Positions 1 through 7,086 of a DNA stretch of 9,475 bases are shown here, piece after piece; the first letter of the stretch is position 1; each line of letters starts with the position of its first letter. The DNA comes from an uncultured Clostridia bacterium (lineage in GTDB: Bacteria; Bacillota; Clostridia; Oscillospirales; Acutalibacteraceae). Where the stretch lies: assembly GCA_937877675.1 (NCBI GenBank), contig CALEIS010000053.1, positions 1-9,475 on the forward strand. The letters are read 5' to 3'. Under the pieces are notes generated by a model. The model did no database searches. It had not been told where the DNA came from and saw nothing but the letters and a program-made list of their open reading frames with translations. Made by a program: the position numbers and the translations under genes.

Positions 1-304
1 TACATGTTGCGTCAACTGCTGGGATTGTTTCTTCTGTATGACCTGTTGCTGGGATAACTGCGCCGCCTTCTGTAGCGTCACATCTTGAACAACCCATAAC
101 AGCTTCCTTACCGTCTGCTGTACATGTTGCTTCTACCTTAGCTGCATCAACTTCTGAGAAGTCGTGGCCAAGAGCGTCAACTGTTGTTGGAGCTGTGATG
201 ATAGCATCACAAACTGAACACTTAACGCCTGCTGTTGAACCAGGAGTTGTACATGTTGCGTCAACTGCTGGGATTGTTTCTTCTGTATGACCTGTTGCTG
301 GGAT
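1..304 (-). repeat. Perfect 55-bp direct repeat inside the ribbon-repeat coding region
   Basis: Bases 1-55 and 250-304 are identical over 55 bp, at an offset of 249 bp, exactly 83 codons. The copies encode the segment PATGHTEETIPAVDATC. The first copy touches the window edge, so the identity may run further. Shorter fragments of the same sequence (tacatgttgc) recur at 121-130. Identity at the DNA level, including third codon positions, points to recent tandem duplication or gene conversion of an 83-residue unit holding two ribbons. Confidence 0.95.
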
Positions 305-1159
305 TGCAACTGTTTCTGTCTTAACTACTTCGCCACAATCTACACAAGTAGTTGTAACTGTCTTTGAGCCAGCTGCTGTACATGTAGCTGCTGTATCAAC
401 TTTTTCAGCTGTTGTTACATTACCATGTGTACATTCTGCTTCTTCTTCACCAACTGTAGCTGAAACTACAGTCTGTGAAAGGTCAAATGCTGATGTTGCA
501 AGGGCTGCTGTTGTTGTAGCATTGCCTGGATTGCTGTATGCTCTCCATGATGTCTGAACTGGTGAGCTTGTAAGCGTACCTGATGTGATTGCTGCATTTA
601 CTGCTGTACCATCTGCTACATCTGCATTAACAATAAGTGCGAAAACAATGATTGGCTCGTCTGGATTAAAGTCTGAACCGTTGAAACCAGCTTTTGTAGT
701 ACCTGTATTTTCGTGCCAACCGCCTGTGTTTTTACCAAAGTTAAACTTAAGATACTGGTCATAAAGTGCATTTTCTTCTGCTGTGTTAGCTGCCTGTACC
801 TTAGGTACAACAGTTGCAGCGAGCCATGCTACCTGTGTTGATGGGTCTTTATACCATGAGTTGAATACTTCACTCATTGTTGTGGTTTCTCTCAAATAAT
901 CCTGTGTGTTATCAGCCTGAGTGAAAACTGCTGAATTCAAACCGATAGCAAAACCACCTGTTGAAAGCGACAACTCGTCAGCTGCGTCAACATAAACACT
1001 AAGATATGCTGTTTCACCAGCTGAATAATACTCTTTATCGAACTCCAAGCTAAAAGCAACTTTAGCATCGCCGAGTTCAACTGCCGCTGATACAGGAACT
1101 ACCATTACAGAGAGACAAAGAACGAGTGCAAGAATTATAGCACTAATTTTTTTAAACAT
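1..1159 (-). CDS. Secreted protein with cohesin-like N-terminal domain and CxxC ribbon repeats (partial, 3' end outside window)
   Basis: The frame is open from the ATG at 1159 to the window edge (386 codons seen, no stop), so the C-terminus is missing. GGAG at 1169-1172 lies 9 nt before the ATG. Residues 1-26 form a signal peptide (KK, long hydrophobic core, ending PVSAA). Residues about 27-240 are rich in beta strands, opening with KVAFSLEFDKEYYSAGETAY and later EPIIVFALIVNADVADG. That layout resembles cohesin or other bacterial beta-sandwich modules, but this is inference from pattern, not a family match. From about residue 243 there are repeats of the form CTxxGx(6)CxxC: C260/C272/C275, C303/C314/C317, C346/C357/C360, and C386 beginning a fourth, each separated by an alpha/beta-like linker containing (P)A(T/L)GH. 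Such ribbons could bind a metal and occur in repeat-bearing surface proteins of gut clostridia; metal binding is not shown. It lies 83 bp downstream of the dockerin gene and is probably co-transcribed. The surface anchor, if any, lies outside the window. Confidence 0.85.
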   Translation of the reverse strand, partial: MFKKISAIILALVLCLSVMVVPVSAAVELGDAKVAFSLEFDKEYYSAGETAYLSVYVDAADELSLSTGGFAIGLNSAVFTQADNTQDYLRETTTMSEVFNSWYKDPSTQVAWLAATVVPKVQAANTAEENALYDQYLKFNFGKNTGGWHENTGTTKAGFNGSDFNPDEPIIVFALIVNADVADGTAVNAAITSGTLTSSPVQTSWRAYSNPGNATTTAALATSAFDLSQTVVSATVGEEEAECTHGNVTTAEKVDTAATCTAAGSKTVTTTCVDCGEVVKTETVAIPATGHTEETIPAVDATCTTPGSTAGVKCSVCDAIITAPTTVDALGHDFSEVDAAKVEATCTADGKEAVMGCSRCDATEGGAVIPATGHTEETIPAVDATC

Positions 1160-1190
1160 AATAATTGTCTCCTTTTTTAGGATATTTCAC

Positions 1191-1216
1191 CACCTGAGGG
1201 TATTAGCCCTCAGGTG
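1191..1216 (-). other. Intergenic hairpin between the dockerin gene and the ribbon-repeat gene
   Basis: CACCTGAGGG (1191-1200) and CCCTCAGGTG (1207-1216) form a perfect 10-bp stem with a 6-nt loop. On the minus strand the stem is followed by GTGAAATATCC, with no run of T, so it does not look like an efficient intrinsic terminator in the direction of the genes. It may be a weak attenuator, or a 3' stabilising or processing structure that lets the two cistrons be expressed at different levels. The hairpin itself is plainly visible; its role is inferred. Confidence 0.7.
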
Positions 1217-1242
1217 ATTATTCAATAATTTTCTCTAATCAA

Positions 1243-4200
1243 TTAGAAGATTTCGTAAATAATTTCTCTTGCCATAACACCAACATCTGCCTGATATGGC
1301 ATACCTTCGTATAACATACCCCAGTCAGCCATAATCATAGCATCGCCTTCACCTGGCATTGCGTCACCGTCAAGGTCACCAGCCATAAATGTTGCAAGAC
1401 TATCGATACCTTCATATAACATACCATAGTCAGCTGCCATCATAGCATCACCTTCACCAACTTCACCGTCTATATCCATATCGCCGAAGTAGATGTATAC
1501 ATAAGATTCAACTACGTTGCCATCGTCATCAAGAACGTTAATGATTGTACCTGTTGTTTCAACACCTGCTGAATCAGGAACGATTACTTCGAGATAATCA
1601 TCGCCGTATGCTGTTGTTACGAAGTCAGCAATTGCACCATCAACTGTCCAATCATTGTTCCAACCAAGTGTATCGAAACCATAAACTGTACCTGTGTATT
1701 CACCACCGATATTGTTGTTAAGGTCGATAATTGCTTCGAATGGAGCATTTTCGTTAAGAACGAGTGTGTTTGGTTCTGCTGGTTCTTCTGGTTCTGCTGC
1801 TACGAAGTTATCCATAGCTGCTACGAGAGCTGCGTTAGCTGCGTTAACCTTTGCCTGGTTAGCCTGTTTGTTTGGACGGTCATTATCAGCGTACTCAAGT
1901 GCTGAATCAGCAAAGAGATTGTATGTATTTCCGTCTTCACCTTCGTAGTAGTAACCAAGAGCCTGGATAAGAGCTGCGTATGCCTTATCAGCATCTACGC
2001 CTTCTTTAAGTGTATATGCGCCGTCTTCAGCTGCAAGAGATGCGAAGATTGCATCAGCTTTTTCGATGTTTGCAAGAAGGTCAGCTGTGCCGCCTGCTTC
2101 GATGAGAGAATCAGCCTTCTTAAGAAGCTGCTTGTAAGCAACCATGAGGTTGTACTTAACGTCGTAGATTCTTGAGTTGAATGCTGAGAACTCATCTGTG
2201 CCAGCTGCTACTGCCTTAGCTTCTTTAAGAGCATCTGCATATCTGCCCCATGAAACTGCTTCATAATCATCACCGTTGAGACCCTGAGCTTCAACGAAAG
2301 CGATTTCCTTTTCAAGGAAGTACATATGGTCGTTGCCTTCCATATTAGCACCGCTAAGGAACTGCTTGTAGAATGCAAGACGTGATGTGAAGTCATCAAC
2401 GATAAGTTTTGTAGTAGTAGGCATCTTCCACTCGTCGTGAGCAGCCTGTGATGCATCGATAGCAGCCTGGTCGTTAGCCATTCTAGAAGCTGTGATACCA
2501 GCTGCAACGAATGGGTTAGCTTCAGCTGCGATAACTTCATCAAGTTCTGCTTCGCTGATGCCTGAACCCATGATATACCATTTATCCATTACTTCTGGAG
2601 CAAGGTATGAACGGTAGAGGTTTTCAGCTGCGCCCTTAACGTCGTTATAGTTGAAGTATTCATAGAAGTTGTAGTCCTGGAAGTTGATTTCTTTACCATT
2701 CATGAAGTCGTCGTCGATTTCTGCCTGGAGAGCTTCAACATATGCAGGAAGAGATGCTGCTGAGCCAGATGCCTGTGCTTCAGCAAGAGCTTTTTCATAA
2801 GCTTCTTTAGCTGCTTCGAATCTTTCGATAGCTGCTGGGATGTATGGCTGAATTGTCTTAACGTAGTCAGTTGATGCGTGATTGTTAGCTTCAGTCATCA
2901 TTGGGTATGTTGCATATTTAACGATGTCTTTCCATGCTGCATTATATTCATTATATGTTGCAGAGTCAACACCCTGGTATGCATGGTAAGCATTGTTCTG
3001 GTTTTCTGTATAGATATCATAGATATCATAGTCGTTATAGTAGATAAATTCGATTTCATATGTCTTATTATCTTTACCATAAGCAACTGCGATACGACCC
3101 ATGTCGTAAGTACCGTATGGGAATTCTGTATCAGCTGTTACACCAGATTTTGCCTTGTAAAGGTAACCAACTGAGTTGCCGCTATCCTTAGACAATGTTG
3201 ATTTCCAACCTGCGTTTGAATCAGCAGCTCTGAAAGCAAAGTAAGTTGCTGCGTTACCTGTCAAGTCATAGTATGTTCTGTTGTTGCCGTCACAGTCGCC
3301 GCCGTCCCAGTCAGGAGCTGCGATTGTACCAAGGTCTTTACTTGGGTTAGAGAATGTAGAACCTACGTAGAAGATAGTAGCTTGGTAGTTTACAACTGTA
3401 TCATAGATATCTTCTGTGAACTGGTATCTACCAAAGTCATTTGTACCTGCGTAGTCTGTATCATCGTCGCCGTCCTTACGACCGCTGATGTTAGCGTCTT
3501 CATACTGGTTAGAGAAGAGGACTGTAAGTGATGTGTACTGAGTACCACCGATTGCTTTACCATCTTTACCTACGTAGTCGTAAGCGATTGTGATAGTAGC
3601 AGCTTCTTCACCCTTATATGTACCGCCAATCTTAATGTCAACTGTTTCATAAGGAGAAACAAGACCGTTGCCGTCACTATAAGTGAATGTAAGTGTGTTT
3701 ACAGTTGCGTCAGATGTAACTGAACGAATCTGAATGTCGTATGCATGGTCAGTAACTGAAGAATTTTCGTGTTTCTCAAGCATACCTGATGAGTTGTTAA
3801 GAACCTTAATGAGTGTTTCGTTAGCATCCATTGAAGGATAAACACCATTTTCTGTCCACTGGAATGCATAGTCATTACCGTCACGGAACTGTGTCCAGAT
3901 AACTGGGTCTTTGATTTCCTGTGGGTCTGTCTTCCAACCAAGAAGGAAGTTAAGGAATGGAAGAAGTGTATCAACAACACCATTTGTTACACCACCAGTG
4001 TAAAGAACACTAACAAGACCCTTAACCATTTCTTTAAGGTTGTTCTGGTTTGCAAGTGAATCGAAGTCAGTGATTACTGATGGAATAAGTGCGTAGTTTC
4101 CGCCGCCTGCTTTCTTGAGGAGGCTGTTTACAATACCCTTAACGAGCTTTGCAAGCTGGTCAAGAACGTTAGTAGTTCTGAAGTAATTGTTAGCACCGTT

Positions 4201-6702
4201 GAACTGAATTGTGTTAATAAGGTGATCCCACTTAAGGTCAACGATACCAAGGATGAGGTCTTCGCGGAGCCAGTGTTCAAACTTTGTCTGACCTTCTGCA
4301 GGTTCAACTGTAAGAATTTCATCTACAGGAAGGATTGCACCAAGGATGTTCTGGATTTTTACGAATGGGTCCTGAGCTGTTGCAAGGTCAACAGTTGCAC
4401 CTGCATCAAAGAGGTTACCCATCTTCCAGCACCATTCAACGTTAGTTGTAAGTGCCCAGTCAACGACGTAGTCAAGCATGCCTTCCCAGTGAGCATTAAG
4501 TTCAGCTGTTGTCATACCTGCTGCATATGTCTTGCCTTCTGGAGCATAACCTGAGTATGCTACGAATGCGTTCCACTGTTCTGAGCCTTCACCCATATCA
4601 GCAAATGCACGAAGGTATTCGAAACCAACGTTGATACCCATTGTAAGGATTACGTCGAACCAGTATTCGCTATCTTTACCAGTAACGAATTTCTTTGTTC
4701 CGTTTTCGAATGATGTGTAGATAAGGTTGTCGAAGTTGTATTCTGGAGCAAGATATGCTGCGAATTCACGAACAACTGCTGCAAGGATTGCACCAACCTT
4801 AGCACCTGAAGCAAGGATATCTGACTTGCCAGGAAGTGACATTGAAGGCATAATTGCATCAACAAGAGTTGCTGCGATACCAACAAGAACTGTGTCATTG
4901 TCGTCTGAGAGCATAAGCTCTACATAGCTTCTTTCGTTAGTTGCATAGTCATCACCAAAGATGTGCTGAGGAGCAAGACCAACAACTGCCTGTGCAAGAG
5001 CTTTAATATTTTTTACAAGGTTTGCGTTACCAGCTGCAAAGTTTGGACGAGTCCACTGAGCTGTGTAATCTGTTCTTGTGTCAGCTGTGCTAGCTGATGG
5101 AAGAAGAACTGTGTTAGCTACCTTTGTAAGGAAATCAGCAACGTGAAGAAGTAATCTGTCAGCATCGCCATCTGTGAGGTCATCGTTAGCTGGAATGAAT
5201 TCATCCATGAAGTCACCTGTGATTTTGAAATTCCAGTTAATGATGTCAAAGTAGTTATTCTTGTTTGAAGTGTCACCAGCGAAAATCTGGTCTTCAAAAC
5301 GATAGTAGTGGTTACCATTGATTACTTTGTAATCTGACCACTCCCAGAGGTATTCGCCCTGTTCCTGTGTGAAGAATGCGTCTGAAGAATCTGCAAGAGC
5401 AAGAACTGCATCGTCAGCATTTGGACCACCCTGACCAACGTATGTGAAATCAACACCTACGAATGATGCAAGAGCCTTCTTAACTGAACCGTTAAGAACA
5501 ACTGGAGCCATGTTTTCGAATACTACTGGAATGAATGTGTAAAGAAGTTGACCAGCACTCATTGTTGAGAGGTCAAAGTCGTCACCGTCAATACCTTTAA
5601 GGAACTGTGAATCATCATTGTACCATTTAAGTGACCATGAATTATCGAATTCATCTGTTGCTTTCCAAACGTATGTTTCGCCGCCTTCAACTTCTGGAGA
5701 CATAACGAATGTCTGAGCTTCTTTGAAGTATGTGTAAGCTGCTGGACTACCGTTAATCTTATCTGGAGTCTTAGCAAGGTCTTCAGCTTCTTTAGCATCA
5801 ACAATGTGGTAAACAGTCATAACTGAACCAGGAGTTGTGCTGCTGAACTGATAATAGCATCTTGGGCTATTAGCTGTTGGTGTACCAGGAGCTGCTGAAC
5901 CAGTAGCATTTGCAAGCCAATCAGTATGTTCTGATGTCATGTTACCATTAGCATCATACTTGATTGTTGTGATTGACATGTTGTCAGAGAAGAGTTTCTT
6001 AACTCTGTTGTTTACTGTTGATTCAACATTACCGTTACCCTTACCGTTTGTGTCATATGTCTTGATAAGTGAAAGTGTGTCGTCCCATCTTTCGATAAGT
6101 GGGAATACAAGACCCTTTACAAGACCAGGAAGGTCCATGATGATGTTTTCGATAGAAGACATATCACCAAGGCTAACAAGACCGAGGTCAAGACCATCTG
6201 TGAAAACTTTATCGATAAGAGTTGTGTTTGAGCTAAGGAAGCTCAAAAGTGTTGAAAGGATTGTGTACTGAGCTGTACCTGAACGGCTCATACCTGTCTG
6301 CCAGTTATCAACATTAAGAGATTCAAGAATACCAAGGTTAACGATACCCATTGCGAGTTCTGCAAGACCGTTAGTGAAAGTATTCTTAATTGTATCAAAT
6401 GAGTAGCAAAGTCTGTCGATAGATGTCAAGTCAATAGTAACTGACAAACCAAGAACGTTGAAAACCTGACCCATATTGATATTTGCTGATGGAAGTAAGT
6501 TGTCAAGAGCGTCAAATACGATAGAAGTTCTTTCTTCAACAGAAAGTCTTGTAACCTGACCGTATGGTGAGTAAGCATCAAGCTTTTCAAGGTCAGCAAC
6601 TGTCTTGTAATTTGTCTTAGCAGCTGAACCCATAATTGAGAGAGCTGAAAGAGCCATTACAACAGCCAAAATGACACTCAAGAGTTTTTTCATTTTGTTC
6701 AT
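1243..6702 (-). CDS. Giant secreted dockerin-bearing protein, 1819 residues, function unknown
   Basis: I start at the ATG at 6702 because AGGAGG (6713-6718) sits 10 nt upstream and a signal peptide follows (MNKMKKLLSV, hydrophobic core, MGSAA at about 24-28). The open frame continues 37 codons further upstream, but with no ribosome site. Residues about 30-235 are mainly helical. Residues about 270-935 alternate beta and hydrophobic helical stretches rich in Trp and Tyr. A motif (L/M)VKG(L/I)V recurs at about 194, 853 and 892. Residues about 938-1243 look all-beta. Residues about 1246-1635 are Ala/Glu-rich helical bundles, somewhat like FIVAR-type three-helix modules. An acidic Pro-rich linker (EPEEPAEP, about 1637-1644) leads to a beta domain (about 1645-1738) and a dockerin (about 1740-1804). 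No glycosidase or protease signature was recognised in the body. By its dockerin it should be secreted and bound to a cohesin on the cell surface. Codon choice appears more restricted (many GTT, GAA, AAG, AAC) than in the lipoprotein genes, suggesting high expression. Confidence 0.9.
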   Translation of the reverse strand: MNKMKKLLSVILAVVMALSALSIMGSAAKTNYKTVADLEKLDAYSPYGQVTRLSVEERTSIVFDALDNLLPSANINMGQVFNVLGLSVTIDLTSIDRLCYSFDTIKNTFTNGLAELAMGIVNLGILESLNVDNWQTGMSRSGTAQYTILSTLLSFLSSNTTLIDKVFTDGLDLGLVSLGDMSSIENIIMDLPGLVKGLVFPLIERWDDTLSLIKTYDTNGKGNGNVESTVNNRVKKLFSDNMSITTIKYDANGNMTSEHTDWLANATGSAAPGTPTANSPRCYYQFSSTTPGSVMTVYHIVDAKEAEDLAKTPDKINGSPAAYTYFKEAQTFVMSPEVEGGETYVWKATDEFDNSWSLKWYNDDSQFLKGIDGDDFDLSTMSAGQLLYTFIPVVFENMAPVVLNGSVKKALASFVGVDFTYVGQGGPNADDAVLALADSSDAFFTQEQGEYLWEWSDYKVINGNHYYRFEDQIFAGDTSNKNNYFDIINWNFKITGDFMDEFIPANDDLTDGDADRLLLHVADFLTKVANTVLLPSASTADTRTDYTAQWTRPNFAAGNANLVKNIKALAQAVVGLAPQHIFGDDYATNERSYVELMLSDDNDTVLVGIAATLVDAIMPSMSLPGKSDILASGAKVGAILAAVVREFAAYLAPEYNFDNLIYTSFENGTKKFVTGKDSEYWFDVILTMGINVGFEYLRAFADMGEGSEQWNAFVAYSGYAPEGKTYAAGMTTAELNAHWEGMLDYVVDWALTTNVEWCWKMGNLFDAGATVDLATAQDPFVKIQNILGAILPVDEILTVEPAEGQTKFEHWLREDLILGIVDLKWDHLINTIQFNGANNYFRTTNVLDQLAKLVKGIVNSLLKKAGGGNYALIPSVITDFDSLANQNNLKEMVKGLVSVLYTGGVTNGVVDTLLPFLNFLLGWKTDPQEIKDPVIWTQFRDGNDYAFQWTENGVYPSMDANETLIKVLNNSSGMLEKHENSSVTDHAYDIQIRSVTSDATVNTLTFTYSDGNGLVSPYETVDIKIGGTYKGEEAATITIAYDYVGKDGKAIGGTQYTSLTVLFSNQYEDANISGRKDGDDDTDYAGTNDFGRYQFTEDIYDTVVNYQATIFYVGSTFSNPSKDLGTIAAPDWDGGDCDGNNRTYYDLTGNAATYFAFRAADSNAGWKSTLSKDSGNSVGYLYKAKSGVTADTEFPYGTYDMGRIAVAYGKDNKTYEIEFIYYNDYDIYDIYTENQNNAYHAYQGVDSATYNEYNAAWKDIVKYATYPMMTEANNHASTDYVKTIQPYIPAAIERFEAAKEAYEKALAEAQASGSAASLPAYVEALQAEIDDDFMNGKEINFQDYNFYEYFNYNDVKGAAENLYRSYLAPEVMDKWYIMGSGISEAELDEVIAAEANPFVAAGITASRMANDQAAIDASQAAHDEWKMPTTTKLIVDDFTSRLAFYKQFLSGANMEGNDHMYFLEKEIAFVEAQGLNGDDYEAVSWGRYADALKEAKAVAAGTDEFSAFNSRIYDVKYNLMVAYKQLLKKADSLIEAGGTADLLANIEKADAIFASLAAEDGAYTLKEGVDADKAYAALIQALGYYYEGEDGNTYNLFADSALEYADNDRPNKQANQAKVNAANAALVAAMDNFVAAEPEEPAEPNTLVLNENAPFEAIIDLNNNIGGEYTGTVYGFDTLGWNNDWTVDGAIADFVTTAYGDDYLEVIVPDSAGVETTGTIINVLDDDGNVVESYVYIYFGDMDIDGEVGEGDAMMAADYGMLYEGIDSLATFMAGDLDGDAMPGEGDAMIMADWGMLYEGMPYQADVGVMAREIIYEIF
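1246..1485 (-). other. C-terminal dockerin domain (two calcium loops)
   Basis: The encoded tail holds two EF-hand-like loops: DMDIDGEVGEGD and DLDGDAMPGEGD. Asp occurs at loop positions 1, 3, 5 and 12 in both, as in type I dockerins, and each loop is followed by a helix (AMMAADYGMLYEG and AMIMADWGMLYEG). Loop positions 10 and 11, which influence cohesin choice in studied dockerins, are Glu-Gly in both copies rather than the commoner Ser/Thr or hydrophobic pairs. The domain is followed by a 16- to 17-residue tail ending in IIYEIF. The family call follows from the double-loop layout at the very C-terminus of a secreted protein. Confidence 0.85.
1302..1458 (-). repeat. Duplicated 52-bp half-repeats of the dockerin
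   Basis: Bases 1302-1353 and 1407-1458 are aligned without gaps and match at 44 of 52 positions, 105 bp (35 codons) apart. They encode the two GEGDAM...DYGMLYEG / DWGMLYEG loop-plus-helix halves. The DNA similarity shows the internal twofold symmetry typical of dockerins, here unusually well kept at the nucleotide level. Confidence 0.85.
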
Positions 6703-6712
6703 AATTATTTTT

Positions 6713-6718
6713 CCTCCT
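6713..6718 (-). promoter_or_regulatory. Ribosome binding site that fixes the start of the giant dockerin gene
   Basis: Minus-strand AGGAGG is 10 nt before the ATG at 6702. It is a full match to the anti-Shine-Dalgarno core and directly precedes the signal peptide, which rules out the upstream in-frame ATG at 6813. Confidence 0.9.
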
Positions 6719-6736
6719 ATTAGATTTTGCATACAT

Positions 6737-6742
6737 ATTATA
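6737..6742 (-). promoter_or_regulatory. Possible proximal promoter of the dockerin gene (-10 element)
   Basis: TATAAT on the minus strand lies 34 nt before the start codon and would give a leader of about 25-30 nt. No good -35 hexamer is seen 16-18 bp upstream (the region reads ATGGGG), so this would be a weak or activator-dependent promoter. It matters because it would allow the upstream structured RNA to be a separate transcript. Confidence 0.35.
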
Positions 6743-6776
6743 TACGCAAGTAAATAGTTCCCCATAACTTTTTTAC

Positions 6777-7052
6777 ATCGCCACGGGAGAGGCGATAAGA
6801 GAGCATCAATCACTCACTCTCTGACCATGCCGTGCAACTACATCCTGCATTCGGCAGAGTTCGACAAAAGCGCTCTAAATACCCGGACCGCCTTCACACC
6901 GCTTCCGCTTCAATTTGCACCAAAAGAAAGCCGGCGGAAGACTGATGATACACACCCGAGTTATTACCTTAGGATGTGTATCGTTTTTGGTGCAAGAAAT
7001 GTCAGATTTAAAAAATTAGACACTTCGCCCCATTACACCATTCCTATGGTTA
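6777..7052 (-). ncRNA. Unassigned structured RNA with pseudoknot, upstream of the dockerin gene
   Basis: Read on the minus strand from a strong promoter, the segment folds as follows. A 5-bp hairpin ACCAT/ATGGT lies at 7037-7050. A 7-bp stem pairs 7019-7025 with 6997-7003 (one G-U). An 11-bp perfect stem A, TTGCACCAAAA, pairs 6985-6995 with 6915-6925. Inside A, an 11-bp stem B (one G-U) pairs 6972-6982 with 6947-6957. CTTCCGC (6934-6940), inside the loop of A, can pair with GCGGAAG (6902-6908) outside it, making a pseudoknot. Further down are GCCG/CGGC plus TGCA/TGCA (6829-6855), AGAGAG/CTCTCT (6798-6822) and a 6-bp hairpin (6777-6796). No U-tract follows the last hairpin. It is GC-richer than its flanks. 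I could not assign it to tmRNA, RNase P, SRP, 6S, cobalamin or c-di-GMP classes. The raiA motif and other large clostridial RNAs remain to be tested. It may be a stand-alone RNA or a roughly 350-nt 5' leader. The 5' end is inferred from the promoter and the 3' end is uncertain. Confidence 0.65.
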
Positions 7053-7057
7053 TACCC

Positions 7058-7086
7058 ATTATACAAAGTTTTTTCTCGAATATCAA
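7058..7086 (-). promoter_or_regulatory. Sigma-A-type promoter for the structured RNA / dockerin leader
   Basis: On the minus strand TTGATA (7081-7086), a 17-bp spacer and TATAAT (7058-7063) give a -10 identical to consensus and a -35 with four of six consensus bases at ideal spacing. The expected start of transcription is about 7050-7053, just before the first hairpin of the structured RNA. It is the best promoter in the window. Confidence 0.75.

Noticed and set aside
1..304. CRISPR array suggested by the repeated 55-bp sequence
   Set aside because: Only two copies 249 bp apart, in frame within a coding sequence and multiples of three; no spacer pattern.
2878..3174. Plus-strand frame of 98 codons rich in Ile, Val and Cys, like a membrane protein
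   Set aside because: It is an antisense shadow of the giant gene; the composition follows from the Asn/Tyr/Asp-rich coding strand opposite.
5939..6271. Plus-strand 110-codon frame inside the giant gene
   Set aside because: Antisense shadow with no ribosome site or family resemblance; the minus-strand frame is long and has a dockerin and signal peptide.
6703..6813. In-frame 37-codon N-terminal extension of the giant gene starting at 6813
   Set aside because: It lacks a ribosome site, runs through RNA-structured DNA, and would bury the signal peptide; the ATG at 6702 has AGGAGG at 10 nt.
6829..6925. Cobalamin riboswitch (GGTGTGAA and GCGGTCCGGG-like bits on the minus strand)
   Set aside because: The B12 box core (GCCACTG and AGCCAGGAGACCTGCC-like elements) is absent and the helix order does not fit.
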